DNA of 64,000 nt from Lytechinus pictus (GCF_037042905.1 NW_026974140.1:18836001-18900000), one strand, 5' to 3'. Numbered from the stretch's first letter, positions 54,701 to 64,000 are shown. Translations and numbers: made by a program. Notes: generated from the sequence alone by a model not told the origin.

Positions 54701-57101
54701 TGGACGTAGATAGTCCGACACCGGCAGGGCCAGGTGCCCCCCCAAGGCCTTGTGCAGTATACCAATCCTCGAAACTTTCCTTCTTGTTGAAAGGAGATCC
54801 CATCCTAACCCCTGCATTAGTTTTGTAGCACTGGTGGTTTGCCTATAGTCACTACAAACCATTCTGGCTGCCCTTCTTTGCACCTTACCAATTTCATAAA
54901 TATGCTCTTTTGTATATGGGTCCCAAACGCTAGAACTATACTCTAAGATCGGTCGGACTAAAGTTATGTAAGCTGTAGCTTTTGTGAGTTTTGTGCATGA
55001 TGGCAAGTTACGTTTAATAAAGCCGTTGACTTTATTTGCAGAAGTTGTGATTTTGAAAATATGCTTGTCCCATTTAAGATCTTGCGAGATATTGACACCA
55101 AGATATGAATGGTGGGTGGTTTCCTGTAGATCTACGCCACCCAAGTTATATTTGGTTGTGAAAGGTGATCTAGAAGAAGTTATCCTAAGAACAAAACATT
55201 TCTCTGGGTTAAGTTTCATTTGCCACTTATTTTCCCATGCAGAAAGTTTGTCCAGGTCATTCTGTAGTCTAGTAGCGTCATTTTGTGTTTTGATGTTAGA
55301 GTATATGATGCAGTCGTCCGCGTAAAGTCGTACAGTTGAGGTCAAGCCGTCTGGTAGGTCATTTACATAGATAATAAACAATAAGGGTCCGAGCACTGTG
55401 CCCTGCGGGACGCCTGACTGTACCTTAACCCATTGTGAATATTCCCCCCCTAATACTACTCTCTGGTATCTATTCTGTAGAAAAGATGAGATCCACTGAT
55501 TAATCTTCCCATTAATACCATATTGCTTGAGTTTGAGGAGGAGTCGTTGATGGGGCACAGTGTCGAAAGCCTTAGAAAAGTCGGTTATTATTATGTCAGT
55601 CTGGGTCCGTTTGTCAAAAGAAAGAGAGAGGTCATGCATGGTTTGTATGAGCTGTGTTTCGCAGGAATGTAGTTTTCTGAAACCATGTTGACTTTTATTA
55701 AGAATATTGTATGATTCAAGATGGTTCATCACATGGGTATGTACCACATGTTCTTATATCTTACAACAAACAGAAGTGAGAGATACAGGCCTATAGTTTT
55801 CGGGTTTTGTACGATCTCCTTTTTTGTGGATGGGAGTGACATTGGCTTTACGCCAATCTTCAGGTAACTGTCCTGAGTTAACAGAAGCTTGAAATATTTT
55901 GGCAAGAATTGGCGCAACTTCATGGGAAAATTCCTTAAGAATACGAGGAGGTATATTTCATCCACCCCAGTTGCTTTCTTAGGGTCTAGATTCCTTAGGA
56001 GTTTTTCAATACCGGGGGTGTGAATGGTTATGTTACTTATGCCGGGAATATTACAAGGAGGGAAGTTTGGTAATGTCTGCAGGTTTTCAGTCGTGAAAAC
56101 TGAGCGAAACTGATCATTAAGGATCTCAGCTTTCCGGCTGTTCTCAGAGAAGAGAATACCTTTTTCCTTGTCTTTTAGTTCTAGAATACCCGAAGAGTCT
56201 TTCCTAAGACTTTTTACGAAGGACCAAAATTGTTTCTTTGACTCTAAACAGAAGTCTCTTAATTATGTGTTTCCTATATGCAGACTTTGTCAATTTGTGA
56301 GTATCTTTCCTTATATTCCTAAAGTTTTCCCAGTCTGAGCCATCACTAACCCAGAGAGCTCCCGCCCGCGCAGCGGGCGGGAGCCCAGAAGCTTACCGTG
56401 TATTTTACCATTGTCACCGGACTAGGGTGATTTATGGTCTAAATATTTCTCCAAATGAATTGTGAAAACGGAAAGTATCCAATTACCACGATTATATGGA
56501 TGAAGGTCTAACGAGTGGCAGATTCCTGACATCTGGAACCTCAAAAAAACGAAAAGTTCTCTCCTTCTACCCAGTCTCGATCGGCCATTTTGTTACGATT
56601 TTTAACAAAAATGGCCGATCGAGACGGGGTAGAAGGAGAGAACTTTTCGTTTTTTTTGAGGTTCCAGACTGTGCCCAGATGTCAGGAATCTGCCACTCGT
56701 TAGACCTTCATCCATATATTATAATCGTGGTAATTGTATACTTTCTGTTTTCACAATTCATTTGGAGAAATATTTAGACCATAAATCACGCTAGTCCCGT
56801 GAGTATGGTCAAATACACGGTAAGCTCCTGGGCTCCCGCCCGCGCAGCGTCGGGAGTTCCCTGGGTTAATATCATGGCCCTTTAAACTTCACCAAATTGG
56901 ATAAGTGGGACTAGGGTGCGTCATTAAATTTGGGTCCCGAACAAAGATGAATGTTGAATTACCTGAAGCTTCTTCCATTATGTGGTGCATAACATCATCA
57001 TTACCGACAAACATCACAGATATTCCCTTCGACATACGCTGTTTAGACTTTTTATGAGCAGATTTAGGCGTAGACTTGGATCTAAGTTTCGATTTATCCA
57101 T
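33682..57101 (-). CDS. ORC2: Origin recognition complex subunit 2 (ORC2), 13 coding exons
   Basis: Coding exons, 5' to 3' on the minus strand: 57101-56963, 47311-47099, 46628-46428, 45880-45737, 44994-44678, 44074-43866, 42402-42270, 41539-41437, 40570-40433, 40095-39924, 39390-39329, 36495-36377, 33762-33682 (TGA). All are GT-AG with consistent phases; 676 aa (human ORC2 is 577). Residues near 29-45 ([16 protein letters not shown]) match the ORC2 N-terminus. Residues ~48-338 are charged and disordered with several Asp/Glu runs. The ORC2 core follows: LLYGLGSKR (415-422, degenerate Walker A region), [17 protein letters not shown], the near-invariant [15 protein letters not shown] and [15 protein letters not shown], then a C-terminal winged helix with [21 protein letters not shown]2 is a core subunit of the nuclear ORC complex that loads MCM2-7 at origins. 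Intron 1 is 9.65 kb and repeat-filled; intron 11 contains a Penelope-like element. Confidence 0.97.
33831..34495. repeat. 35-bp minisatellite, 19 copies, in the last ORC2 intron
   Basis: Units begin AAGAAAAGATACTTAGGTAC and continue CACTATAATAACACA. Unit 1 is diverged; the next 18 appear identical base for base. There are no spacers. Confidence 0.97.
34745..35045 (+). mobile_element. Probable 3' UTR and tail of a LINE-like retroelement
   Basis: Contains a hairpin around GACCTCGATAGGCCAATGGC and a tail GAAATAAAGTGATTGAACTGAA, typical of retroelement 3' ends with AATAAA followed by a TTGAA-type tail. No ORF. The block TGATGAACGGCCTTAGCCAAATG then recurs directly at 35039 and 35149. Confidence 0.4.
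35457..35485 (+). other. Hammerhead-like CTGATGA...GAAA motif
   Basis: CTGATGA (35457-35463) and CGAAAGC (35480-35486) are spaced as in the motif at the PLE 3' end, but the intervening segment does not pair well. Probably an old PLE 3' end. Confidence 0.22.
35660..36225 (+). pseudogene. Ty3/gypsy-like retrotransposon fragment (RNase H end to integrase linker)
   Basis: Frame 35672-35881 encodes 69 residues reading [18 protein letters not shown], then [19 protein letters not shown] and [10 protein letters not shown], the end of a gypsy RNase H domain (TDxxPL...WxxxLxxYDfevxyxPGxxNxxADALSR; here ADALSR has become AKALIGR). It stops at TAG (35879-35881). From about 35944 a second frame ([17 protein letters not shown], then [16 protein letters not shown] and [20 protein letters not shown]) resembles the region between RNase H and integrase, broken by a stop. 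No LTRs seen nearby; a decayed fragment in an ORC2 intron. Confidence 0.75.
36527..38629 (+). CDS. PLE reverse transcriptase with C-terminal GIY-YIG endonuclease
   Basis: Open without interruption to TAG at 38627-38629. Counting from the GTG at 36584 (681 residues), the N-terminal [20 protein letters not shown] region precedes it in frame. RT motifs follow: [57 protein letters not shown] and the catalytic RYVDDTF (Y302, D304, D305), then FLDTMVHR and a thumb. The GIY-YIG nuclease is VYKIPC...VYIGETGR (Y496, Y507, G509, R513) with a CSTC zinc-type pair and EH further on. RT plus GIY-YIG order is the hallmark of EN-containing PLEs. The base composition is markedly GC-richer than the surroundings. 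The frame is intact, so the insertion is young; the missing N-terminus makes it non-autonomous as it stands. Confidence 0.93.
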   Translation, partial: GLNFSVAPKRVPATEIVAKVESSIRSLDAETIGSVRREINAILSSAEPPKPNITPGMRKALKSLKEDESIMILPADKGRASVILDTDVYRAKMSELIESGPYRAIGKDPTDRLSRKLTTILRGFHKNGDIDDSTYRKLKPSQKQPPRIYGLPKIHKADIPLRPIVSCVSSFAYNTSKYLADILAPLVGSNGHAVHNSASFVDFLRSETIQEHEVMVSFDVVSLFTNVPIDAACKVALSRLERDESLPERTQLSPAQVTELLSFVLQSTYFMFAGNFYEQQEGAAMGSPVSAVIANLFMEAFEERALSICPPDCAPRVWKRYVDDTFIITHRSAADDLLSHMNSQQPSIRFTMEMECNERIAFLDTMVHRDTSGRLYTTVYRKPTHTDQYIAYDSHHPKSVKRGVVKCLYDRASRIVTKPHCTATEKQHITSALISNGYPRSFVNRVAKKKSAPSEQPAQFKSAIVIPFVDGIAHLLRRRLEKHGIRVIFKSDSIRSQLVRPKDRPIPDRRDGVVYKIPCSTCDKVYIGETGRPVGERMKEHRRDVRLRRTDSSAVAEHAWDSDHPPNWDEVSCVAHDKHWYTRRVKEAIQIRLHPSNINRDSGIEIPDAWLPAIRRHTASTVHSARRPHQRVPDTDWPAASANHSARCTLQRTPSTSADPEWPAASANHSAAHARVEPDNSSRRYITRAQQRLCSLPDEV
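38385..38600 (+). promoter_or_regulatory. Candidate internal PLE promoter: repeated CCAAT boxes and TATATAA
   Basis: Within the 3' end of the PLE frame, CGGCCAATCACAGCGCG-type units occur at 38448 and 38523 with a partial at 38390, next to inverted CCAAT (TGATTGG, 38432). TATATAA is at 38579-38585. The arrangement resembles a promoter embedded in a PLE terminal repeat; function is inference. Confidence 0.4.
38616..38660 (+). ncRNA. Hammerhead-ribozyme-like motif at the PLE 3' end
   Basis: CTGACGA (38616-38622) and GAAAC (38642-38646) are separated by a hairpin: GTCT (38624-38627) pairs with AGAC (38638-38641), and GCA pairs with TGC above it. ACGT follows GAAA and recurs at 38658, giving a possible stem III. 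Hammerhead motifs are known from PLE terminal repeats. An extra A (38623) before stem II and a poor stem I argue for a degenerate or variant form. Confidence 0.4.
41803..42190. repeat. (GAT)n / GATGGT trinucleotide-rich region in ORC2 intron 7
   Basis: About 390 bp of GATGAT, GATGGT and GATAAT variants. It produces a long Met-rich spurious frame on the + strand. Confidence 0.93.
43140..43510. repeat. Foldback array of degenerate TGGTCTAATTGCCAATTCGTC units
   Basis: Left half (43150-43280): about seven units with TTTGGTCTA, CAATTCGTC and TTTGTCCAC in one orientation. Right half (43325-43505): the inverse units (TAGACCAACTGG, GACGAAATGG, TAGACGAATTGGCAA). The outer ends CCAATTCGTCTGATTGCCAA and GTAGACGAATTGGCAATT pair. 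Related to the direct array at 31190. Confidence 0.75.
51490..51865. repeat. Degenerate tandem repeat, ~100-130 bp units, G-rich
   Basis: AGGTGAAAGGGGCACAGAAC-like blocks occur at about 51530, 51652 and 51759, each followed by GTTC...GGGGGCA and TTGGGTAAAA/TTGCATAAAA. Contains G and C runs of more than 10. Confidence 0.65.
52312..52536. mobile_element. Inverted-repeat element with TTTAGTTGCAAAAGGGGTTAGG ends
   Basis: Left end AGTTTAGTTGCAAAAGGGGT (52311) and right end ACCCCTTTTGCAACTAAACT (to 52535) are perfect inverted repeats of about 24 bp. Extra copies of GGACCTAACCCCTTTTGAAA lie at 52543 and 52689. Confidence 0.75.
53969..54410. mobile_element. TTAA-associated foldback element, copy 1 (right end missing)
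   Basis: Left flank TTAATTAA, then CCCAGGGAGCTCCGGCC. The arm (AATATTTCTCCAAATGAATT, TGGATGAAGGTCTAA, GATCGGCCATTTTTGTT) folds back on itself around 54240 (TTATGAATCGTAACAA). The right arm stops at GGAGAAATATTT (54412), exactly where the 3' end of the LINE begins. A TTAA flank plus CCC terminus resembles piggyBac-type elements. Confidence 0.75.
54412..56341 (-). pseudogene. Non-LTR retrotransposon (LINE) pol, broken and 5'-truncated
   Basis: Minus-strand reverse transcriptase. The main frame (55747-54494) holds [34 protein letters not shown] and the catalytic LYADDCIIY, then QRRAARMV and WNSLPPDI at the C-terminus. Directly upstream in frame, [12 protein letters not shown] is followed by one TAA (at about 55760) before EHVVHTHV. 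Further upstream a frameshift near 55955 separates KKATGVDEI from [14 protein letters not shown]. Upstream still, [19 protein letters not shown] is recognisable up to 56341, where the element ends abruptly. The 3' tail is AAGAAG-type (about 54412-54421). CR1/Jockey-like; clade unresolved. Confidence 0.9.
56350..56865. mobile_element. TTAA-associated foldback element, copy 2 (complete, 516 bp)
   Basis: Left end CTAA/CCCAGAGAGCTCCCGCCC, right end GGGAGTTCCCTGGG/TTAA. The arms (GTGTATTTTACCATTGTCAC, TGGATGAAGGTCTAACGAGT, GATCGGCCATTTT) form a palindrome centred near 56601. Same family as 53969-54412. Left TTAA has decayed to CTAA. Confidence 0.85.
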
Positions 57102-57145
57102 GATTGTGATGCCTGATGGCCGGCTATCTTCTACGAAATTTGAGT

Positions 57146-57153
57146 TTTCGCGC
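57146..57153 (-). promoter_or_regulatory. Candidate E2F site in the ORC2 promoter
   Basis: TTTCGCGC (plus strand) is a full match to the E2F consensus TTTSGCGC, 45-52 bp upstream of the ORC2 ATG. Replication-licensing genes are often E2F-controlled; use here is inferred. Confidence 0.5.
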
Positions 57154-60100
57154 ACGTTGTTGTGAGTGGTGGTGGCTTTGACTTTGCAAATACCATTTGG
57201 CAAAATTTTGGGAGGCGACCACCATAGATAATACATGTAATAATTATAATAAATATCTCTATGGCGTTCATCAAGTTGATTAAAAAGCAGAAAATTGTGG
57301 AAAATATAATAAGGTTCTGGGGGGGGGGGGGGTTGGCACCAAGGCATCGTAGACGTCTTTCAGAAAAAAGGGGTTGCTTTTTCAGCACTATATACCATAC
57401 TCCAGCAGCAAAAGCTATACATTACTTCAAGTTAAGTTTATGAAATCTCATCCACTTCAAGCTATGACGTCTCACAGCTAATATACCATCCCCCCATAAT
57501 GCTCTCCCTCCCTTCCCGGCTCACTTCATCATTTGTCTCTATCTCTTCAGTTGTATTTGTCATATCCCGGCTTCCTATTGTGATATCTCTTCTCGATCTA
57601 TACCTCTCTCACTCCCTTCCCCGCTTGTATTCCACCACTCTCTATTCACCACACCAGTCTCTCTATCTTTCCATGATCCCCCTTTCCCTGACCTCTACCC
57701 CCCATCTCCCCCTATTTCCCACTCTCTCCTTATACATGTACCTCTCCTCTCTATATTCTGCTTACCCCATCTTGATCTTCACATTTCAGCAGTTCAGGGT
57801 AACCACTTTGGGTTTATTTTGATTTATACATTATACTTCTTCCAAATGTTTAGATGTAATGCATATCACAATTCAAATAAAAGACACCCAGTACCAAAAA
57901 CATATTTTTGTTTTAAATATGGTTTTTATTACATCAGTGACCACCTAGTTGAGTCAAGGGTTCTTTAGATGTAAAAAAATAACACGACAGCTGAGGTATA
58001 CATGTTAATTCTCTAGCTCTTACTGTTAATTGACTGAACATCCTAATATTCCACTTATTTCATTTCAAAGAGCAATCTTTAAGCAAAAATTGCCAATTAA
58101 TTTGGAAAAAAATAAAATAAATAGAAGTAAATTAAATAAATTTCATTTCATGTTTAAGATAAATACAGAATTGCACAAAATCTAATAAAAAAAGACCACT
58201 TTTCTCTGTTAATATGGTATAATCTTCATTCTTGAAGTTCATCAAAAGAGAGTTTTACCCCCCCCCCCCCAAAATACTGGAATCATTACAAGCTAACCAC
58301 TGTCGGCACCCAGGGTCAGCACCAAAGAAGGTTTGAATTAAACATGATATGTCATACTCAGTTGGGTTTTTCATAAAGCTGTTCAAGCAATGATCGACTT
58401 AATGAATGACTGGTGATTCTTTCTTGTGGTAAATGAAACGCACCAGATTTCCATTAGTGTTGATTCAGTTCCTAAGAAAGGATCCCAGTGGTTCGTAACG
58501 CAGCCTTTAGATGAGAAACAGCTTAATGAAACAACTTTCAATATCATCAATGCCCATTCATGATCTCGGCAAACTGATTCCTCATCAGAATGCTCAATTT
58601 TAATATATGAGCGAGATTGAATATGCCCATTAAAATGTTACCAAAATCATAAGCTTATTTTTTTAATTATCATAGGGCCTTTCACAAGCAAAAATAATTG
58701 CCAATTAGGAACAAAAGGATTAAAAAGCACTCCTATAACCTTCCTAATTTCCAATGGATCATGTGGCCATTATAAATAATGACAGAGTTCATACTAAATC
58801 CTTTTCTATTACTTTATCAAAAGGTATGTTTATCAAGGCTAATTCTTCAGCACAGAAGCCTATAGAGGGGGTTGCCACATGACGTCACCATGGAGGACAT
58901 AACAATGGGAAACATGTGCACTATCCATAAAAGCAACCACTGATCTTAGTTGAATGCACAGGTTTTCATTGTTCTCCTCCAAAATGGCTGCTCTATGGAC
59001 CTCCTTAGAGGACAAAAAGTTAATAATCATCCTTGGTGAAAATGATAAGACAATATATCATTTCCATATTATCTTACTGAACAGAGCTAAGGAAAGATGA
59101 CATTTATCCATCTTGCCAAGGAAGTGATAGTTTGTCTCATTCACTGAAACCGCAATTAAGAAAAGAAATTCTTTTTTTTTAAATGACATTAAAGCAAAGT
59201 TAAGTTTGATTTCTGCTTGGAGCATGTCTTTTTTTGTTTGGGAGCACACTTACATTGATATATTCCTGTATTTACTTAGGAGACCTCACAAAATCAGCTG
59301 ATCCTACATTTGATTTAGCCCTAACCAGACCAGGCTAAGTCATACTTTTTGCTCTAATTCACTATAAAAAGCTCATAGAATGCTAATTTTTGGTGTAAAT
59401 ATTCTTTATACCATTGCTAACAATCACAAATTAATAAAAATCTTGGTTTGAAAATGAATTTACTATTTATTTCATTGTTTTATGAATTTCTTATGTATTT
59501 TTTTGTTGTTCGACCTTTTGTTTTTCAGAACCTTTTTAAAGCATAATTATGCTAAAATCAATTAATTTTAGCTGATAAAAGTGAATAAGGTGAGAAAATT
59601 CAATTTACATTGACTTTGTACAAAAAATTACGTTTTGGAGCAATTTTGGGTCTGACATGCACTTACATAATGTTGTGTAATTATCGTACCGCATACCCGG
59701 GCATCATAAATTTGGTCTCAAAAGATGCGCAAGACTTTAAAGTAAAATGTCAGCGATCGGTGCGGTCAAAAATTTGGTGCAGAGGAATGGTCATGGAAAA
59801 TGTCGAGGCTGATTCACCCCCCCCCCCCCGCTGGATTAGGGTTAATGATTATCTTGGTAAAGATACGTGATGTCATACTCTTAAAGTGAGAGGAGGGAGT
59901 GACTCATTACACCCCCCCCCCCTCCTGGAACTGAGCAATAAGTTCCTTGCATGAATCTATACAAGTGATATTTATTGCATATTTTCAATTATTTGATCTG
60001 ATCATAAAGTGTAAACATTTCATGATGATTAATAAAATAAATATATATATATATATATATAATACTAAATCTGTTAACGCAACATACCAGCACATTCCCC

Positions 60101-61440
60101 TTTTCATAGAATCAAATAAATTTCTTTTGATAACCGTATTTCATCAAATTCGTGCATTGGCTTATGAAAACCTGGCCCTAAGCTCTCTTTCATAAAACTT
60201 GTTATTAAAATCAAACTGCAAACTTTTGATATATGCCATTTCATTGGTTGAGAGATCTTTGTCATAGAATTGTGAATCTTGTCTGAAGTTACACAACTGG
60301 GAGGTCATGAGTTCAACCCCAGTTAACAGCTATGTCAGACCAAAAGTCATTCAAGATAAACAAAGTAGTTGCAGCAGTAAACACTGATTTCATGAGAAAG
60401 TCTGCGAAACCAAGGTTAATTGTCACTATATCATTGTGGATCTAGATATGATAGAAAACTTAACTTTGAGAAATTATGAAATCTTACACTGTAGATCACC
60501 AACACAGATAAGCACATGTGGGACAATGTATTATTGCTTGGAAAAACCTGACAATCTGCTCGTATTCCATGCTTATTTTGCTCATTTCTCATTAATTACA
60601 CAATTTCTCCCACAATCCTTTGTCACATGTGGGACAATGTATTATTGCTTGGAAAAACCTGACAATCTGCTCGTATTCCATGTTTATTTTGCTAATTTCT
60701 CAGTAATTACACAATTTCTCCCACAATCCTTTGTCACATATTTTTGAATTTTGAAAAAGGACAATGGGGGGGGGGGCATATGATTGGATTCCATACAAAA
60801 TACTTTTGAAATCATTACCATAACTGGCATTTATCTTTGGTTCATGTCAATCACTATGCAAAAATAGCAAAATGCAGCCACCAATGTAATGGAAGCACAC
60901 AGATGTGGATTGGGATCTAGATATAACAAGTATATCATAATAACAATCTTGACAAAAGTATAACAAAGATATTTTGTTACACTACAAAATAAGAATAAAA
61001 ATGAAGTTTTCAAAAATTTGATAGAAATGCATCCCTGAAAAATGATGATTATGCAAACTTAATTTAGAGTGCTTTCTGATCACAAACATGTTTCATCATT
61101 TATCTTATTTTTTTTACCTTCAAGCTCATTGATCATAACTCCCATCAATATTTTATCAATGTACTAATATTTCTATTTAGTGATTCTTCTTTCTTGTACC
61201 TAATATGAAATGTATCAAATCTTCTTTCTTCATATTTAATCAGAAAATTACCCATAATGGTGATAATTTTCTACAGTGTTTTCTTCAATAGGATCACATC
61301 ACTTCTCTTACAGAGCCAGCTAGTGCACAGTAAGGTAGTGCCTTTTTTTATAATGGTATCTACACTCCTACATCTTAAAATATAATTCTCTTTCCTGATA
61401 AACAATCAAGATATCAGAGCCCTCAGTAATACAGTAGTAC
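57154..61440. other. Intergenic region upstream of ORC2
   Basis: Contains G or C runs (57319-57331, 58258-58270, 59817-59829, 59912-59922), a pyrimidine-rich block (57480-57790), a TA repeat (60041-60060) and a 111-bp tandem duplication (60513-60734). No gene recognised on either strand. Confidence 0.45.
60513..60734. repeat. Two-copy tandem duplication, 111-bp unit
   Basis: 60513-60623 and 60624-60734 are nearly identical (both start CACATGTGGGACAATGTATT; differences such as CATGCTTATTTTGCTCATTT versus CATGTTTATTTTGCTAATTT). The unit length is 37 codons, so a frame stays open across both, but no protein family is recognised. Confidence 0.92.
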
Positions 61441-61449
61441 TGATAACAA

Positions 61450-61672
61450 TGGTGGCTTTTATTAGGGTTGTATCCACCAAGTTGGGATGCTAAAGGCTCT
61501 AAGAGATTATCATAGCTGAGCTCCTAAGTAACTAGCACTCAACCACATCGGAGAACCATTCACACTTGGGTGGAGAGCGGCAAATGGTAGATTCATGCTG
61601 GCCAAAAGATGCCAGTGCTGTGATTGGACTTAAACACAGACTGGCAGAACCACTATGTCACGACTCATCAAT
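61450..61672 (-). mobile_element. tRNA-derived SINE, minus strand
   Basis: Read on the minus strand it starts GATGAGTCGTGACATAGTGG (A-box-like TGACATAGTGG), followed by GTTTAAGTCCAATCAC (B-box-like), GCCGCTCTCCACCCAAGTGT and GAATGGTTCTCC, similar in order to the SINE at 8803. Confidence 0.68.
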
Positions 61673-61758
61673 TACACATTGACACTTCAACATGAACAAG
61701 ATCTTAGTGATCAATGCAGCCGTATGTCTAATAGATGGTTGATGGAAGGATTAGGATG

Positions 61759-63669
61759 TCATCTCTTGGTTTTCTTTGGTTTGCGTTGTCGACTGCCTTC
61801 TTTGTGTCGAAAGGTGATACACTGAAGAAGAATAAGACAATGACATTTTCTAGTTAATGCTATTGGAGAATGTCTGTTCAGGGGGTACATCCACAACGAG
61901 ATAAGTAGGCCTTAACCGATATGGAATTTCATTGCTGATCTGATGTGCCGATATTTTTTTTCTCCCTGTATCTGCAAATACCGATTTGATCCAATGTACA
62001 GAACTAAAGTTACAGATACGGTAATGCAAACATTTATCAGCCTGACCGCCATATAGCTATACTATCAATGCATGACGTATTGTAAACAACCTCCAACTCA
62101 GGTCAAACAGCCCAAATTCGTGGTAAAGAGTTTTAAAATGTCAACAAAAGTACAAAAGCCAAAATGTTACTTCGTGAGGCTAGTTATTAAGACGGGAAAA
62201 ATGCGTAGTGCGTATTTGAGGTACTGGTACGGTACATGGAAGGTGCCATGACATGTTTGGGACAGTACGGTGTGAAAGCTTGATGCCCGAAAATGGCTTT
62301 TACAATAGTGCCAATTTGGAAACTGTACAAATGACAATAATTGTATAGGGGGGAATTCTAAATTGTGTAAGTAAGAACGTTAAAAAAAGTTTAAATATCT
62401 TCGGTTCAGTAAATAAATATTATTATTCATCTGTATCTTTCATCAACTAGAAAAAAAATTGTAATCATATTTTATCCAATCTGCAATTATCTCATTCATC
62501 AGTAAATTGACACACGTAATAGTCGCCTTACTTCAGTCAGTCAATTTCATGTTTTAACGTGCGTCTTCAGTAAGTTTGGAGACAATTGCAACTTCTATGC
62601 AATTTTACTAGAAGTTTACAGGAAATTGAACTAGTACCAAAACTATAGCCATGCTATCATTATTCATCAAATAAATCATTATGAATCTTTATCACTTTGC
62701 ATCAGTTACGCATCTACCATTCATCAAAAAGATCGCGCATCGGCAAAACATCGGTCCGATATGATTATCGGTTAGGGCCCAGAGATAAGTGTGAATAAAA
62801 ATCACAAATACCGCTATATTTCTAGTTGTGTACAGTACACATAAATGATGAATTATCAAATATGTTAGATCATGCTCAGAGGATGTGCGCTACTCTCAAT
62901 GAAATTACACATTAAATATCATGTTCGCGTTTGCACTCAATGAACTCTTTGTTCGACAGCCCAAACATCTTTTAATAAAATGCTTACAGCACAAGAATAT
63001 TGCTCATATTGAAATTTCCAGCTATTGGATTCAACAACTATGTGTAATGCACAGTTCATTATTACAAGTATAAGGCATTTCTAGATCAATAGTGATGCCA
63101 ACATTATATCAATTAAAACTGCATGGCTGTAAATATTGCCATGTCTTTGTACATGTAGAATATGAATTAATAAAATCAAATTGATTCAAGGCAAATGTTT
63201 CATAAAAGATATAATCAATTGTACAATTAATCTATGGCAACCATGTTCAAACAAGTTACAATTTATATTAATCATATTTGTTTATGTAACAAGGCTTACA
63301 GATGAAATCTGGGCCCCGTCTTACAAAGAGTTGCGATTGATCCGATCGATCGCAACTATGGACGGCCAGCAATGTCAACATCTATTATGCACGTTTGTTC
63401 AAAATATTTTCGAGCAATGATTTTTAGTTGTCTTGAAAATTCACTGTGCTTCTCTTTGTTTACAAAGGACATTGTGCACATGTCCTGTAGAAAAAATTAT
63501 GACACTGATGGATTTCCATAGAGTTACGATTGATTGGATCAATCGTAACTCTTTGAAAGACGGGGCCCTGATGACTAACCTGTTGATCTAGAAACTCTAT
63601 GAGCTTGATTTTAGAGCAAGGTACCTGTGCTTCTTTCAGTTCTTTATAAAATTCTTCAAGATTCAGCAC
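61759..63669 (-). CDS. 3' end (last two coding exons) of an unrecognised gene
   Basis: Exon 63669-63580 (acceptor TTTCAG, donor CAG/GTTAGT) encodes 30 residues, VLNLEEFYKELKEAQVPCSK to EFLDQQ, a charged amphipathic helix. The last exon 61821-61759 (acceptor CTTCTTCAG) adds CITFRHKEGSRQRKPKKTKR and TGA. Both are phase 0. The strongly basic tail (RQRKPKKTKR) looks like a nuclear or nucleolar localisation signal or an RNA-binding tail. I do not recognise the family. Upstream exons lie beyond the window, as I find none in 63670-64000. The intron contains a MITE (63311). Exons rest on splice sites and reading frame only. Confidence 0.5.
61822..63310. other. Intron of the unrecognised minus-strand gene
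   Basis: AT-rich DNA without recognisable coding segments; ends with the MITE at 63311-63568 just 11 bp from the exon donor. Confidence 0.45.
63311..63568. mobile_element. GGGCCCCGTC hairpin MITE, copy 2 (258 bp)
   Basis: Left end GGGCCCCGTCTTACAAAGAG, right end CTTTGAAAGACGGGGCCC, with inner palindromes GATTGATCCGATCGATCGCA and GATTGATTGGATCAATCGTA. Same family as 30377-30612; the interiors share CTTCTCTTTG and TTATGACACTGATGGA blocks in opposite orientation. Confidence 0.88.
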
Positions 63670-64000
63670 CTGAAACAGTTAAAACAGTTTCTTATGTGTT
63701 AGATTGATTAATATCAACTACATGTATATACAGACAGGCTCAGACTTAGTTGGCTTAAATTAAGCCAAGGCATTGAAGGCCATGGCCTTCAATGCCCGAT
63801 TTTCTAGACAGACAAAAGAGTACAGGCATTGATGAAATTTGAAAAAAAAATTGGGAAAATATCTTATCTGAATGATGAATCCCAAGTGCAGGAAAAACTA
63901 GAACTATCACTGAAGGTGATTAATACCCCTGCCCTATGCCGTTACCATGGCAACAGTTTCCATCACATGGAAAAAACATGTCTTGCCTATCTTTACCCCA

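Overview
This is an animal genomic window, AT-rich and intron-rich, with GT-AG introns, microsatellites, tRNA-derived SINEs, non-LTR retrotransposons, a Penelope-like element and many small inverted-repeat elements. The repeat types (hairpin elements with GGGCCCCGTC termini, ACAAGTCCACCCC repeats, GCGCGAAGCGCG-rich tandem units) suggest an echinoderm, most likely a sea urchin. That placement is inference from repeat style, not from a search.

Layout. (1) About 1.2-1.5 kb, + strand: the last coding exon of a GH27 alpha-galactosidase-family gene whose body lies upstream of the window. (2) 6.96-15.05 kb, + strand: a ten-exon D-2-hydroxyacid dehydrogenase (glyoxylate/hydroxypyruvate reductase-like) of 384 aa with a probable mitochondrial presequence. 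(3) 20.52-26.95 kb, + strand: a complete seven-exon GH27 lysosomal alpha-galactosidase of 456 aa with all key catalytic residues. (4) 33.68-57.10 kb, - strand: a complete 13-exon ORC2 gene (origin recognition complex subunit 2, 676 aa). (5) 61.76-63.67 kb, - strand: the last two coding exons of an unrecognised gene with a basic C-terminus. Introns and intergenic DNA are largely repeats. The two GH27 genes share orientation and flank the dehydrogenase, which suggests a local tandem duplication. No operon-like or pathway cluster is evident; ORC2 acts in DNA replication licensing, the GH27 enzymes in lysosomal glycan breakdown, the dehydrogenase in keto-acid reduction.

Mobile DNA. A Penelope-like element with an intact RT plus GIY-YIG reading frame sits about 30 nt upstream of an ORC2 splice acceptor, inside a 12-bp target duplication. 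A 1134-bp foldback element with near-identical 21-bp termini and an 8-bp target duplication lies just upstream of the alpha-galactosidase gene and holds a 669-bp nearly perfect palindrome. Two TTAA-associated foldback elements flank a broken LINE in ORC2 intron 1.

Recurrent oddity. In three places the 3' edge of a coding exon (dehydrogenase stop exon, ORC2 stop exon, ORC2 exon 9) has been tandemly copied into the adjacent non-coding DNA. No undescribed multi-gene system was found; the most unusual objects are the foldback elements, the PLE insertion and these exon-edge duplications.
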